NCBI GenBank assembly: GCA_046329435.1
Contig: JAXLUR010000002.1
Coordinates: forward strand, 248,001-312,000
Direction: 5' to 3'
DNA: 64,000 nt
DNA from: M3007 sp046329435
GTDB taxonomy: Bacteria > Bacteroidota > Bacteroidia > Chitinophagales > Saprospiraceae
Under the pieces are notes generated by a model. The model saw only the letters and a list, made by a program, of their open reading frames with translations, was not told where the DNA came from and ran no database searches. Made by a program: the position numbers and the translations under genes. Numbering within the stretch: the first letter of the stretch is position 1; every line of letters starts with the position of its first letter. Below, in pieces: positions 25,408 to 33,224 of this stretch.

Positions 25408-25823
25408 ATGTTTTGTTTCGGTTCTTTATTTCTTAATAGGGGGGGGTAATCGCTCTTCTTTGTTGTTTCCCCTTTCTCCTTCCTGCCCAGCTTTTTTTCA
25501 CGGCACACCACCACAATAACGTGAATTTTTCCCCGGCCGCAGTGAATCGTTACCAATCCCTGGCGAACACTGCCGCCCTCCGCATTTTCCCTAACCCCGC
25601 GTCGGATGTACTTTATTTGTCGCAGGGCGCCGACCCGGTTGTTTTTTTTGAAATACTGGATCAGTACGGCCGGCAGTTGTCGTCGGGCAATATGGAAACG
25701 TCCGCCGGTGAGCTCAGCGCTATCAACCTGCCCAAATCCTTGCCGGGCGGACTGTTCTATCTGCGCACCCGCCGGCACAGTGGCGCGGTACAAACAAGTA
25801 AATTATTCACCACAAAACGCTGA
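25408..25823 (+). CDS. T9SS-tailed mini-protein with reading frame interrupted at a G8 tract
   Basis: An ATG at 25408 opens MFCFGSLFLNRGG and stops at 25447, immediately after eight G (25439-25446). One extra G would join it in frame to the open frame from 25440, which reads VIALLCCFPFLLPAQ (a good signal-peptide core), then a His/Asn-rich bit and a T9SS type A sorting domain (LRIFPNPASDVLYL to TSKLFTTK). As read, only a GTG at 25521 can start the tail, without a signal peptide. The mature protein would be almost entirely sorting domain, with no cargo. Alternatives: phase-variable gene, sequencing indel, or decayed remnant. The lipoprotein gene follows after 5 bp. Confidence 0.5.
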
Positions 25824-25828
25824 ACGCC

Positions 25829-26386
25829 ATGAAAACCCAAATCAGCATCTTTCTTCTGTGCACCGCCGCGCTGTGCTCCTGCTCCCGCCCCGATATGGAA
25901 GACCCCTCCGAGCCCTACCAGCCCCTGATCGAACTGGGACAGGTGGCCATGGATCGGGATAGCCTGCCCTGGACGGCTAATTTTACCTGCGAATACACCT
26001 ATGCGCCGGAAACCTCTTCTTTTTCATTTTACGTGGAAAAATTCCGCCAGAACAACATCCTGGAAATCATCAGTTTTGCCGATATCCCCACTCAGCCCGG
26101 TACGTACCATTTCGGCAAAACGTTGAGCTGGGCCGTTCCATTGGTACCTAAAGCCCGAATCGCTTGGTCGATCGACGGCGACCAGTTTCTCGGCATGGTT
26201 TCGGCCGATTCGACGTATTACGAAGACAACCGGGTAGAGGTGGTTCGTTACGATTCGGTGGCGCACACCGTGGAGGGGCGGTTTCAGGTGCGTTTGCGCA
26301 CGATTTCCGGTACGCCGGGTGCGTATGGTTTGCCGGAGCAGATCAGTCTGACCAACGGGCGGTTTCATTTGAAAATAGAGGAATAG
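25829..26386 (+). CDS. Predicted lipoprotein, unknown function
   Basis: A 185-residue protein with a lipoprotein signal (MKTQISIFLLCTAALCSCS; lipidated Cys at 16 or 18). The mature region is beta-rich with alternating polar/aromatic residues (FTCEYTYAPETSSFSFYVEK, then GTYHFGKTLS and RFQVRLRTISGTPGAYG), resembling small beta-sandwich lipoproteins common in Bacteroidota. No specific family assigned. Starts 5 bp after the T9SS mini-protein frame and is presumably co-transcribed from the promoter at 25332-25361. Confidence 0.7.
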   Translation: MKTQISIFLLCTAALCSCSRPDMEDPSEPYQPLIELGQVAMDRDSLPWTANFTCEYTYAPETSSFSFYVEKFRQNNILEIISFADIPTQPGTYHFGKTLSWAVPLVPKARIAWSIDGDQFLGMVSADSTYYEDNRVEVVRYDSVAHTVEGRFQVRLRTISGTPGAYGLPEQISLTNGRFHLKIEE

Positions 26387-26470
26387 GCGGCGGTTAATCA
26401 ATGGTACAGGCTCTACATCTTATGAAGGGTACCGTAATTTGAGGGGTAGGAAAGGGTACTGCTTGAGTGA

Positions 26471-26914
26471 TTATTCAAGTAAGTCACGTAACTTATACAG
26501 TTCTTCGGTGGTGATAAAATTAGTATAACCTTTTCTCGCCAGACCTTTCATCAGGTCTCTGTCGCCTGTCCACAATTTTATGCCCAAAAATTCTGCAAGC
26601 GCTACAAAAGCAATATCATCCATATCAATATCCCTAACGAGATGGGCGGCTTTAACCCAATATTCGAATGGCACAAGCGATTCATTGTTGAAAGTCAAAC
26701 AATTGGTAATCTGGTATATAGATTGGTCTAACTGTTCTTCACTCATTTTTGAAAGTTCAAGCAGTTTCGATCGATGTCTTTTGAGTTCTGAACGCAGCGT
26801 ATCACAGGCATGAAATTCAAGAATCTCATGCGAGTTCATAATCAGGTCGCCAATCTTGCTTTCGGTATTGAGGACTGCGCTGAAGGCGATATTAGTATCG
26901 ACGACGAATTTCAC
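26471..26914 (-). CDS. PIN-domain toxin (putative RNase)
   Basis: A 147-residue PIN-fold protein. The acidic metal site is visible: Asp6 in VVDTNIAFSAVL, Glu43 (LRSELKR), the cluster DIDMDDIAFVALAEFLG (Asp99/Asp100) and Asp118 in LWTGDRDLM. PIN proteins of this size are usually endoribonuclease toxins neutralised by a small upstream partner. Here the partner gene (26911-27117) overlaps by 4 bp. Base composition looks more AT-rich than the neighbours, suggesting horizontal acquisition. Confidence 0.83.
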   Translation of the reverse strand: MKFVVDTNIAFSAVLNTESKIGDLIMNSHEILEFHACDTLRSELKRHRSKLLELSKMSEEQLDQSIYQITNCLTFNNESLVPFEYWVKAAHLVRDIDMDDIAFVALAEFLGIKLWTGDRDLMKGLARKGYTNFITTEELYKLRDLLE

Positions 26915-27117
26915 TCGGGCAAAAAACGATGTTTATTTTCTTCCCACCATTGTTTGTTGGCTTCACGGGCCAATTTATCTACCTCCTCCTGTTTGGCCTT
27001 GCTGTCTTTGGTGGCCTCTTTGTAAAGCAAAAAATTGATCAAACGCTGCACATCTTCCAGGTCAATTGAGGCTGGCAGGGTGATAATTATTTGGTTATCA
27101 AGCCGCTGGATCGTCAT
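26911..27117 (-). CDS. Putative antitoxin of the PIN module
   Basis: A 68-residue protein; the ATG at 27117 is preferred over 10 extra upstream codons. It opens with a strand-rich piece (MTIQRLDNQIIITLPASIDL) that could be a ribbon/AbrB-like dimerisation or DNA-binding element. A helical, charged C-terminal part (YKEATKDSKAKQEEVDKLAR) ends in Trp/Glu-rich WWEENKHRF, a typical toxin-wrapping tail. Antitoxin identity rests on size, position and the 4-bp overlap with the PIN gene; autoregulation is likely but no operator was identified. Confidence 0.7.
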   Translation of the reverse strand: MTIQRLDNQIIITLPASIDLEDVQRLINFLLYKEATKDSKAKQEEVDKLAREANKQWWEENKHRFLPE

Positions 27118-27191
27118 GTAAAAACATTTTGATGCAAAAATAAGCAATTTTTAATGCAATTCCCAGCGCTTGGGCAGCGTAGTACACGCCC

Positions 27192-28004
27192 TCATTTTTC
27201 CAGCACCCCCAACCCAAACAACGCGAAATCGTACCGCACGGGGTCGTCCGCATCGAAAGCGCGCAAATTTTCCGTCAGTTCAAGTACGGCTTTCCAGTCG
27301 GTCTGCGTCCGGTGGAGCAGGCCCAGGTGCCGGGCTACGCGCTCGACGTGCACATCTAGGGGGATGAGCAGGCGTGCGGGGCGGATTTGCCGCCAGACCC
27401 CAAAATCGACGCCCCTGTCGTCGCGGCGCACCATCCAGCGCAGGAACATATTGAGGCGTTTGCAGGTAGAGCCCCGCTCGGGTGTGGCCACGTGTTTGCG
27501 GGTACGTTGGGGTGCGTCGGGATGGTCGAAAAAATCGCGGTGAAAGCCGATCAGGGCATTTTCAACGGTCGTGTCGCCGGGGCCGATGTGCTGCGCAAAA
27601 GCGGTTTCCAGCGAATCGTGCCGGCGGTAATATTGTTGCAGATATTCGAGGAACCACAAGGTGTCGGTCGCCTGGAACGTCCGGTGTTTGAAGGCCAGAA
27701 AACGCTCCCTGTCGCGCTCCACATGGTTCAGAATAAAATCGTGCGGGGCATGATCCATGAGTTCGGCGAGCCGTTCGGCACTGCGAATGATGGTCTGCCG
27801 CTGCCCCCAGGCCAGGGTGGCTGCCCAAAAACCCATGATTTCGCGGTCGGGCAAGCGTTTGAAACGATGGGGCGCCGAAATCGGGTCGCCAGCGATAAAA
27901 TCTGTCGTGTTGAAACGCGTCGCGGCATCGTCGAGGAAACCCTTGAGGCCCGAAGCGGGAATACGATACTGAAATCTCAACATGCGTTCAGGCTTCGTTT
28001 TCAT
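27192..28004 (-). CDS. TIGR02757 family protein
   Basis: A 270-residue conserved Bacteroidota/Gram-negative protein of unknown function (TIGR02757/DUF2400-like). The family core is recognised by FIAGDPISAPHRF, DREIMGFWAATLAWGQRQTI, the helix PHDFILNHV and the C-terminal RWMVRRDDRGVDFGVW, RLLIPLDVHVERVARHLGLL and YDFALFGLGV. The His/Asp-rich LDVHVERVAR is reminiscent of helix-hairpin-helix DNA glycosylases, but no activity is established. The start at 28004 overlaps the upstream gene by 17 bp; Met8 at 27983 would leave a 4-bp gap and is equally plausible. Confidence 0.8.
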   Translation of the reverse strand: MKTKPERMLRFQYRIPASGLKGFLDDAATRFNTTDFIAGDPISAPHRFKRLPDREIMGFWAATLAWGQRQTIIRSAERLAELMDHAPHDFILNHVERDRERFLAFKHRTFQATDTLWFLEYLQQYYRRHDSLETAFAQHIGPGDTTVENALIGFHRDFFDHPDAPQRTRKHVATPERGSTCKRLNMFLRWMVRRDDRGVDFGVWRQIRPARLLIPLDVHVERVARHLGLLHRTQTDWKAVLELTENLRAFDADDPVRYDFALFGLGVLEK

Positions 28005-29013
28005 CGATGTACACGGCTATCCGGTTGCGCACGCGTTCGATTTTTTTGACCAGCCCCTGAAAAAACCAGTCGCGGTTTTTTTCCGCCGAAGAACTGATCA
28101 GGTTGGATTTGGCAATCACCGTTTCGAACCAGTTCTCCGTGTACTCGCACAGCTTCGGGTCGGTGCTTTTTAAAAAATTGGGGTTGCAAAAAGCCGAATA
28201 CACGCCTTTCCCGACGGAAGAGGAAACAAGGGCCGTGTTGTTGGTAAAAACCAGTTCGTTGTGGTACAGGTTAAAACTGCCGGAGGCCTCCGAGGCTTTG
28301 GCGCCAAGGCTGAATTTTCGGCCCGCAGCGGCCATTTCTTTCATGTGCGCCGCCCAGATCAGCAGTTTGTCGCACAACAGCAGCGCATCGGCGGGCGAAC
28401 GGAACCCACCGCTGTACACGTGGTATTCGATCTGGGAAAGGGTATTGTCGGCAATGTTCAGGCTCCAGAGCTCGGTGCTCGGCATGTGCAGATAATGGTC
28501 GAGCACCGACTGGCTGAGCCGCAGCACGGGCGGGCTGATCAGCTCAAATTCGAAGGGGCGCTGGCGGAGAAATTCGAGGTTCCAGGTGGTTCTGCCCCAG
28601 ATGTACAGTTTGAAGCTGATCAGTTCGGGCAGAAAATGGTAGGTCATGACCGGTATTTCGGCCGATGCATAATAAAGATGCAGGTCGGGCAGCAGCCGCA
28701 TTTGCGCAAGGTCGGCCACATAGGCTTCGAGGTAGTTGGAAAAATCGCGTACCTGACGGGAAAAGGCGTTGAAACTGCACACCACATTGTCGCTCTGCCC
28801 GTACACCAGGGCGTCGAGTGAGAGATGATAGTGCCGGGCCAGCAACGACAGTTCCTGGGGCGTTAGCGGGGTGTCGCCCCGCAAGCGCCGGTAAACGGGG
28901 TCTTTTGAGGATCTGAGCAACTGGCAAATCGCTTCCACGGCATCGGCCCGGCGCGGATAACGCGACAGGATGAGCTCAAAAATTTTGTCCTGAAGTGCGG
29001 AGGAAGTAGTCAT
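27988..29013 (-). CDS. Putative HTH-type transcriptional regulator
   Basis: A 341-residue soluble protein; the ATG at 29013 removes 8 upstream codons. The N-terminal 65 residues resemble a BetR/XRE-type helix-turn-helix (SRYPRRADAVEAICQLLRSS, then YRRLRGDTPLTPQELSLLAR). The remaining 270 residues are a mixed alpha/beta sensor-like region without a recognised family (for example MTYHFLPELISFKLYIWGRT and SSSVGKGVYSAFCNPNFL). Proteins with this architecture are widespread in Bacteroidota as orphan regulators. Overlaps or abuts the TIGR02757 gene. No ligand or target can be inferred. Confidence 0.6.
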   Translation of the reverse strand: MTTSSALQDKIFELILSRYPRRADAVEAICQLLRSSKDPVYRRLRGDTPLTPQELSLLARHYHLSLDALVYGQSDNVVCSFNAFSRQVRDFSNYLEAYVADLAQMRLLPDLHLYYASAEIPVMTYHFLPELISFKLYIWGRTTWNLEFLRQRPFEFELISPPVLRLSQSVLDHYLHMPSTELWSLNIADNTLSQIEYHVYSGGFRSPADALLLCDKLLIWAAHMKEMAAAGRKFSLGAKASEASGSFNLYHNELVFTNNTALVSSSVGKGVYSAFCNPNFLKSTDPKLCEYTENWFETVIAKSNLISSSAEKNRDWFFQGLVKKIERVRNRIAVYIDENEA

Positions 29014-29099
29014 TGACCGGCTGTTTTTGCAGGGCAAGATACTTCGCTGCGCCGGGCCGATGCAGGGCGCGCGGAAATTATGTTCCGGACAGCGTTTGC

Positions 29100-29534
29100 T
29101 TATGCTGAAGTGGTTTTACGGCGGGTTGTTTTGCGCGCGTTCGAGGGCTTTTCCGAAGTGCCGCGGGTTTTGCGGGCACGGCTTTTTTTAGCGGTTTCCG
29201 GAGCAGATTGTTTCAATTGCTTCGACGTGTGGGCAAATTCGTCCAGCCAGCGGCTCAGCCGGTATTTGGCCAGTTGAAAATCGGCCCGGCGGATCAGGCG
29301 TTCGCCGTCGGACTTGTGCCAGGCAATTTCCAGTTCGAAAGCAATATCCTGCCGGCTCGGGTCTTTACGCGCGGCTTCCCGCTCGAACAGGTAGGCAGAT
29401 TTGGCAATTTTACGGTCGGTTTTGGCTTTTTCGTAAGCCATTTCGGCGTGCTGGTAAGTGGTCCAGAGCGTGTCGAATGCACTGTTTTCAGCCAGACGGC
29501 CGTTGCGCATCAGTTTTTCAAGTTTCTTTTTCAT
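29100..29534 (-). CDS. Basic helical protein, unknown
   Basis: A 144-residue protein from the ATG at 29534. The N-terminal two-thirds look like an alpha-helical hairpin or coiled coil rich in Lys, Glu and Ala (YEKAKTDRKIAKSAYLFERE, then RRADFQLAKYRLSRWLDEF). The C-terminal 40 residues are strongly basic and Ser/Thr/Lys/Arg-rich (KKSRARKTRGTSEKPSNARK), suggesting nucleic-acid contact. No family recognised. It is divergent from carA, with an inverted repeat in between. Confidence 0.6.
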   Translation of the reverse strand: MKKKLEKLMRNGRLAENSAFDTLWTTYQHAEMAYEKAKTDRKIAKSAYLFEREAARKDPSRQDIAFELEIAWHKSDGERLIRRADFQLAKYRLSRWLDEFAHTSKQLKQSAPETAKKSRARKTRGTSEKPSNARKTTRRKTTSA

Positions 29535-29592
29535 AAAAATTAAGGATACAGATTTTGCGCCGCAAACTTCCCGCAAGCGGCCGAACTGGAAA

Positions 29593-29623
29593 GTTAAGTT
29601 TGCCTCCCGGCGAAAAACTTAAC
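29593..29623. promoter_or_regulatory. Inverted repeat in the region divergent to carA
   Basis: GTTAAGTTT (29593-29601) and AAACTTAAC (29615-29623) are perfect inverted 9-mers separated by 13 bp, with an inner GCC/GGC. It sits 33 bp upstream of the carA -33 element. A dimeric-regulator operator or a hairpin are both possible. Confidence 0.35.
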
Positions 29624-29655
29624 ATTGCGATTGCGGCAATGAACTGAAAACTGGT

Positions 29656-29687
29656 TTTGAAAATCGACCGGCTTTGCCCGACCTTTG
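29656..29687 (+). promoter_or_regulatory. carA promoter
   Basis: TTTG (29656-29659), a 20-bp spacer and GACCTTTG (29680-29687), 22 bp before the ATG at 29710. This position excludes the longer GTG-started frame. Confidence 0.55.
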
Positions 29688-29709
29688 CGCGATTTTATCG
29701 CAAAACGTC

Positions 29710-30795
29710 ATGACAAAAGCCATTCTCCTGCTGGAAGACGGTTCCGCTTTTTACGGCCGCGCGGCCGGCAAAACGGGTACAACCACCGGCGAAATCTGCT
29801 TCAACACCGGCATGACCGGTTACCAGGAAATTTTCACCGATCCCTCCTACACCGGCCAGGTTCTGGTGGCTACCAATGTGCACATCGGTAATTACGGCAT
29901 CAAAAAAGAAGAGGTAGAAAGCGAAGGCATCAAAATCGCCGGATTTGTCTGCCACAATTTCAATGTGCAATACAGCCGTGCGCTGGCCGATCAAAGTATT
30001 CAGGACTATTTTGAACAGGAGGGGCTGGTCGCCATTCAGGACGTGGACACCCGCGCCCTGGTGCAGCATATTCGCCAGCGCGGCGCCATGAATTGCATTA
30101 TTTCTTCGGAAATCGACGACCTGGACGAACTCAAACGCCGACTGGCGGCAACACCGTCGATGGAGGGCCTCGAACTGTCGAGCCGGGTCACCACAGCCCA
30201 GCCGTACGAAATCGGCCGGCCCGATGCGCCTTTGCGCGTGGCGGTGATGGATTTCGGCGTGAAAAAGAACATTTTGCGCTGCTTCGACCAGCGCGACTGC
30301 CTGTTGCGGGTCTTCCCTGCCAAAACGTCTTATGAAGAAATAAAAGCCTGGAAACCCGACGGGTACTTTTTATCCAATGGCCCCGGCGACCCTTCGGCCA
30401 TGCCGTACGCCGTCGAACTGGCCCGGACAATGCTGGCGGAAGAAAAGCCCTTGTTCGGTATTTGCCTGGGTCAGCAACTGCTGGCGCTTGCCGCCGGGCT
30501 GCCCACCTACAAACTTCACCACGGGCACCGGGGCATCAATCATCCGGTCAAAAACCTGCTGACCGGCCGTTCGGAGATCACCAGCCAGAATCACGGTTTC
30601 GGGGTGCTCGAACAGGCTGTTTATGACTCGCCCAGCCTTGTCGAGGCGACGCACATCAACCTGAATGACAACACAGTAGAGGGCATTCGCCTGAAAAACA
30701 AGCCGGCATTTTCGGTGCAATACCACCCGGAAGCCAGTCCCGGCCCGCATGATGCCCGCTACCTGTTCGATCAGTTTGTCGACATGATGCGCTGA
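29710..30795 (+). CDS. carA: Carbamoyl-phosphate synthase small (glutaminase) subunit
   Basis: A 361-residue subunit that hydrolyses glutamine and channels ammonia to CarB for carbamoyl phosphate, the precursor of pyrimidines and arginine. The N-terminal CPSase domain starts ILLLEDGSAFYGRAAG and contains GEICFNTGMTGYQEIFTDPS. The class I amidotransferase triad is the Cys of FGICLGQQLLALA and the His/Glu of VQYHPEASPGPHDA. GPGDPSAMP and INHPVKNLLTGR are also conserved. Full length. carB is not adjacent: the next gene is an unrelated TerB-like protein on the other strand. Confidence 0.96.
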   Translation: MTKAILLLEDGSAFYGRAAGKTGTTTGEICFNTGMTGYQEIFTDPSYTGQVLVATNVHIGNYGIKKEEVESEGIKIAGFVCHNFNVQYSRALADQSIQDYFEQEGLVAIQDVDTRALVQHIRQRGAMNCIISSEIDDLDELKRRLAATPSMEGLELSSRVTTAQPYEIGRPDAPLRVAVMDFGVKKNILRCFDQRDCLLRVFPAKTSYEEIKAWKPDGYFLSNGPGDPSAMPYAVELARTMLAEEKPLFGICLGQQLLALAAGLPTYKLHHGHRGINHPVKNLLTGRSEITSQNHGFGVLEQAVYDSPSLVEATHINLNDNTVEGIRLKNKPAFSVQYHPEASPGPHDARYLFDQFVDMMR

Positions 30796-30820
30796 TGGTT
30801 CGGGCGGCCGCCCCCGTGAC

Positions 30821-31150
30821 CTAACACATCAGCTTGTCGAACATGTGCAACATTTCACGTTCGATTTGCTCGAAGCCGTGATGCGCTTCGAAAACAGCCC
30901 TCATATCGGCCAGAATACGCTCTTTGTCGGCCGGGGTGCCGCAGTATTTGTTTTTGAAAGCCACAATAATGTCGAGCACTTCGGCATCAGAGGATTTGAA
31001 AAACAGTTCCCTGACCCGGGCGTACGATTCGGCCGGAAGGGTGGGGGAGATGAGCCGCTCTTCGTCTTCGGTCACATTACCGTCGGTGTTGGCGGCGTAG
31101 AGGAGGACGAAAGCATGAAATTCTTCGTACGACCAGTTTTCGTATTGCAT
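30821..31150 (-). CDS. TerB-like small helical protein
   Basis: A 109-residue all-helical acidic protein. The opening EEFHAFVLLYAANTDGNVTE followed by DEERLI resembles the TerB/DjlA-N helix that carries an EF-hand-like Asp/Glu cluster (ANTDGNVTEDEE), often a metal site. Remaining helices: ELFFKSSDAEVLDIIVAFKN, then ILADMRAVFEAHHGFEQIER. Function unknown; TerB proteins are linked to tellurite or stress responses and to membrane complexes. A second TerB-like protein lies 1.6 kb away on the same strand. Confidence 0.6.
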   Translation of the reverse strand: MQYENWSYEEFHAFVLLYAANTDGNVTEDEERLISPTLPAESYARVRELFFKSSDAEVLDIIVAFKNKYCGTPADKERILADMRAVFEAHHGFEQIEREMLHMFDKLMC

Positions 31151-31197
31151 AAATCAGGTGTTTGATCAATGAAAACAGGAATTGATAAAAAACACTT

Positions 31198-31968
31198 TTA
31201 CCTGGATTTGAACGCGGCAATGGCCTCTTTGCTAAAGTCGGACAATGCCAGCCGGCCGCTGATGCCGGCGCGTTCGTCGAGCAGAGCATCCCAGTGTTCC
31301 GTGCCTTGCCAGAAAACGGATTTCAACGCACCGAGCGCCTCCTGGCTGTAAGAACAGAGGTTTTGGCAAAAATAGTCGAGGTAGGCGTCGAGTTGTTCCA
31401 CGGTGTCGAATACTTCCTGAAACAGGCCTTTTTCGCGGCCCCAGGCTGCCGTACGCCATTCGCCGGGGGTAAGCGCCAACTGGCTGAATGCCGCCGCGCC
31501 CACCTTGCGTTCTACGGCCGGGCCGATTACAAAAGGTCCGAATCCTACTGCCAGTTCGCTCAGGCGAATGCTCGCATATTGCGAAGCCATGCAATAATCG
31601 GTGGCTGCTGCCAGCCCTACTCCGCCGCCCACGGCTTTGCCATGAATGCGGCCAACAATGATTTTCGGGCAGCGGCGCATCGCGTTGATCACGCGTCCGA
31701 AGCCGGAAAAAAAGGTTTTCCCGGTCTCATAATCTGCAATGGCCGATAGTTCGTCGAAGCTGGCGCCTGCGCAAAAAGTTTTGTGTTCGGCGCTGCGCAA
31801 CACGATCACTTTCACGGCCGGATTGGCGCCGGCTGCCTCGATGTGCTCTACAAGCCCCTGTAGCAGCCTGCTGGGTAAACTGTTGTGGTTCGGGTGGTAA
31901 AAAACGATTGCTGCAACGCCAGAACCTGAAATGGTGGTGGTGACGGCGCCTTGTTGCGTAATATCCAT
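31198..31968 (-). CDS. Enoyl-CoA hydratase/isomerase family protein
   Basis: A 256-residue crotonase-fold enzyme; the ATG at 31968 replaces a much longer open frame whose first 62 codons are unlike the family. Oxyanion-hole segments: SAEHKTFCAGASFDELSAI (first CoA/oxyanion motif) and VGRIHGKAVGGGVGLAAATD (second). Catalytic Glu candidates lie at SELAVGF. Likely acts on an acyl-CoA thioester, as hydratase, isomerase or methylglutaconyl-type; the specificity is not readable. It diverges from the histidine-phosphatase lipoprotein gene. Confidence 0.85.
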   Translation of the reverse strand: MDITQQGAVTTTISGSGVAAIVFYHPNHNSLPSRLLQGLVEHIEAAGANPAVKVIVLRSAEHKTFCAGASFDELSAIADYETGKTFFSGFGRVINAMRRCPKIIVGRIHGKAVGGGVGLAAATDYCMASQYASIRLSELAVGFGPFVIGPAVERKVGAAAFSQLALTPGEWRTAAWGREKGLFQEVFDTVEQLDAYLDYFCQNLCSYSQEALGALKSVFWQGTEHWDALLDERAGISGRLALSDFSKEAIAAFKSR

Positions 31969-32076
31969 GTGCTGGTCAGGTTTCTGGGGTAAAGGTAAGC
32001 AGCCACATACGGGGCGCAAGGCTCCTTCCGGCGAAAAAAAGATATTCCGCCGTACAACTTGTTTTATCCTTGTGAC

Positions 32077-32706
32077 ATGATCCGAGCTATCCTTGTCCTG
32101 CTGACCCTTTCCCTGACGGGCATACTGGCGCCCGCCTGCGAAAAAGAACCGCAAATCATCCGGGAAACGGTGGTTGAAACCGATACTTTATACGTCGTCA
32201 CCACCGATACGATCGTGCAGCATATCACCGATACGGTTGCCCTGACGACATGGGCGCCCGATACCGCCACGGTGTTCATTCTTGCCCGGCATGCCGAAAC
32301 GACGGGCGCCGGAAGCGACCCTTTTTTGAGCGCTGAAGGACAGTTGCGGGCCGAAGAGTTGGCGCGTGTGCTGCAAAACGTGCCGCTGGCCGCCGTTTAT
32401 TCCACCAATTACAACCGCACCCGGCTGACAGCCCAGCCGACGGCCACTGCTCAGAACCTGAGCCTGCAATTGTACGCTCCTTCCGAACAGGCCGCCTTGC
32501 TGGCGACGCTGAAGGAGCAGTACGCCGGACAAACTGTGCTGCTGCTCGGGCATTCCAATACGGTGCCCCAAATGCTCAATTTGCTCACCCAGTCCAATGC
32601 CTGGAGCACCTTGTCCGACACGCAGTACGACAACCTGTTTGTCGTAACGGTATTCAAGGCATCTCCTGCCAAAGTATTGCATCTGAAATACGGCAAGCCC
32701 TCCTGA
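32077..32706 (+). CDS. Histidine phosphatase family lipoprotein
   Basis: A 209-residue protein from the ATG at 32077, with a lipoprotein signal (MIRAILVLLTLSLTGILAPA, lipidated Cys in PACEK). A Thr/Val-rich linker with repeated TDT motifs follows (VVETDTLYVVTTDTIVQHIT). The phosphoglycerate-mutase-like domain has the RHAE catalytic motif (FILARHAETTG) and the second His in LLLGHSNTVPQ. Short for the family, lacking large inserts, so probably a small-substrate phosphatase such as SixA/CobC-like, here on the periplasmic or outer-membrane face. Substrate unknown. Confidence 0.82.
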   Translation: MIRAILVLLTLSLTGILAPACEKEPQIIRETVVETDTLYVVTTDTIVQHITDTVALTTWAPDTATVFILARHAETTGAGSDPFLSAEGQLRAEELARVLQNVPLAAVYSTNYNRTRLTAQPTATAQNLSLQLYAPSEQAALLATLKEQYAGQTVLLLGHSNTVPQMLNLLTQSNAWSTLSDTQYDNLFVVTVFKASPAKVLHLKYGKPS

Positions 32707-32722
32707 GCAACCGCGCGGCTTT

Positions 32723-33166
32723 TCAGAGCTGGTTTTTGACCACGAGGATATCCATGGCTTTCCAGGCGTCGTCATCGTTGATCCTGAATTTGCCTTTCAA
32801 ATATTGAAACACTTTGTGTTCGCGGGGGGTGACGAGGCCGTCGGACAGGATCATGTCGAGGCATTGGTAAAAAAGCGGCAGTCGTGTTTGCTCCCGAATG
32901 GCGCCGATGGCGGCATCGATCAGCGCATGGGGATTGCCTTTTGCCTCGAAGCGGCGGGTAGCGCCTTCGATCAATTTGTCGGGGTCGTACCCCTGAAAAA
33001 CGTTTCTGCTCCTGACGGTGGTGTGAAAAACAGCGTTTTCGGGCATGCCCTCGATTTCGTTGGCAAGCAGGCAGGCGAGCAGGACGGCGGTGCAGGCTTC
33101 CGCCTCATCGGTAATGGGAAACCCGGTTGCAGAGGCCTCGGGTGAAGTGTCCGGATGGTCTTTCAT
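32723..33166 (-). CDS. TerB-family (tellurite resistance TerB-like) protein
   Basis: A 147-residue helical protein. The family pattern is a first helix with Glu/Cys (EAEACTAVLLACLLANEIEG), a central ALIDAAIGAIREQTRLPLFY and the metal-site-like LDMILSDGLVTPREHKVFQY, followed by KFRINDDDAWKAMDILVVKN. Annotated homologues are usually just called TerB family. A cytosolic stress or metal-binding role is guessed from the family, not shown. Ends 16 bp from the convergent histidine-phosphatase gene. Confidence 0.75.
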   Translation of the reverse strand: MKDHPDTSPEASATGFPITDEAEACTAVLLACLLANEIEGMPENAVFHTTVRSRNVFQGYDPDKLIEGATRRFEAKGNPHALIDAAIGAIREQTRLPLFYQCLDMILSDGLVTPREHKVFQYLKGKFRINDDDAWKAMDILVVKNQL

Positions 33167-33224
33167 AATTTATGACATCGAAAAGCGGCGCAAAATAAGC
33201 GGCCGTGCGGAATTTTTGAGGTAG

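Noticed and set aside
32065..32072. TATCCTTG resembling a -7 element before the histidine-phosphatase gene
   Set aside because: Only 4 bp before the start codon, so it cannot be this gene's promoter unless translation is leaderless.
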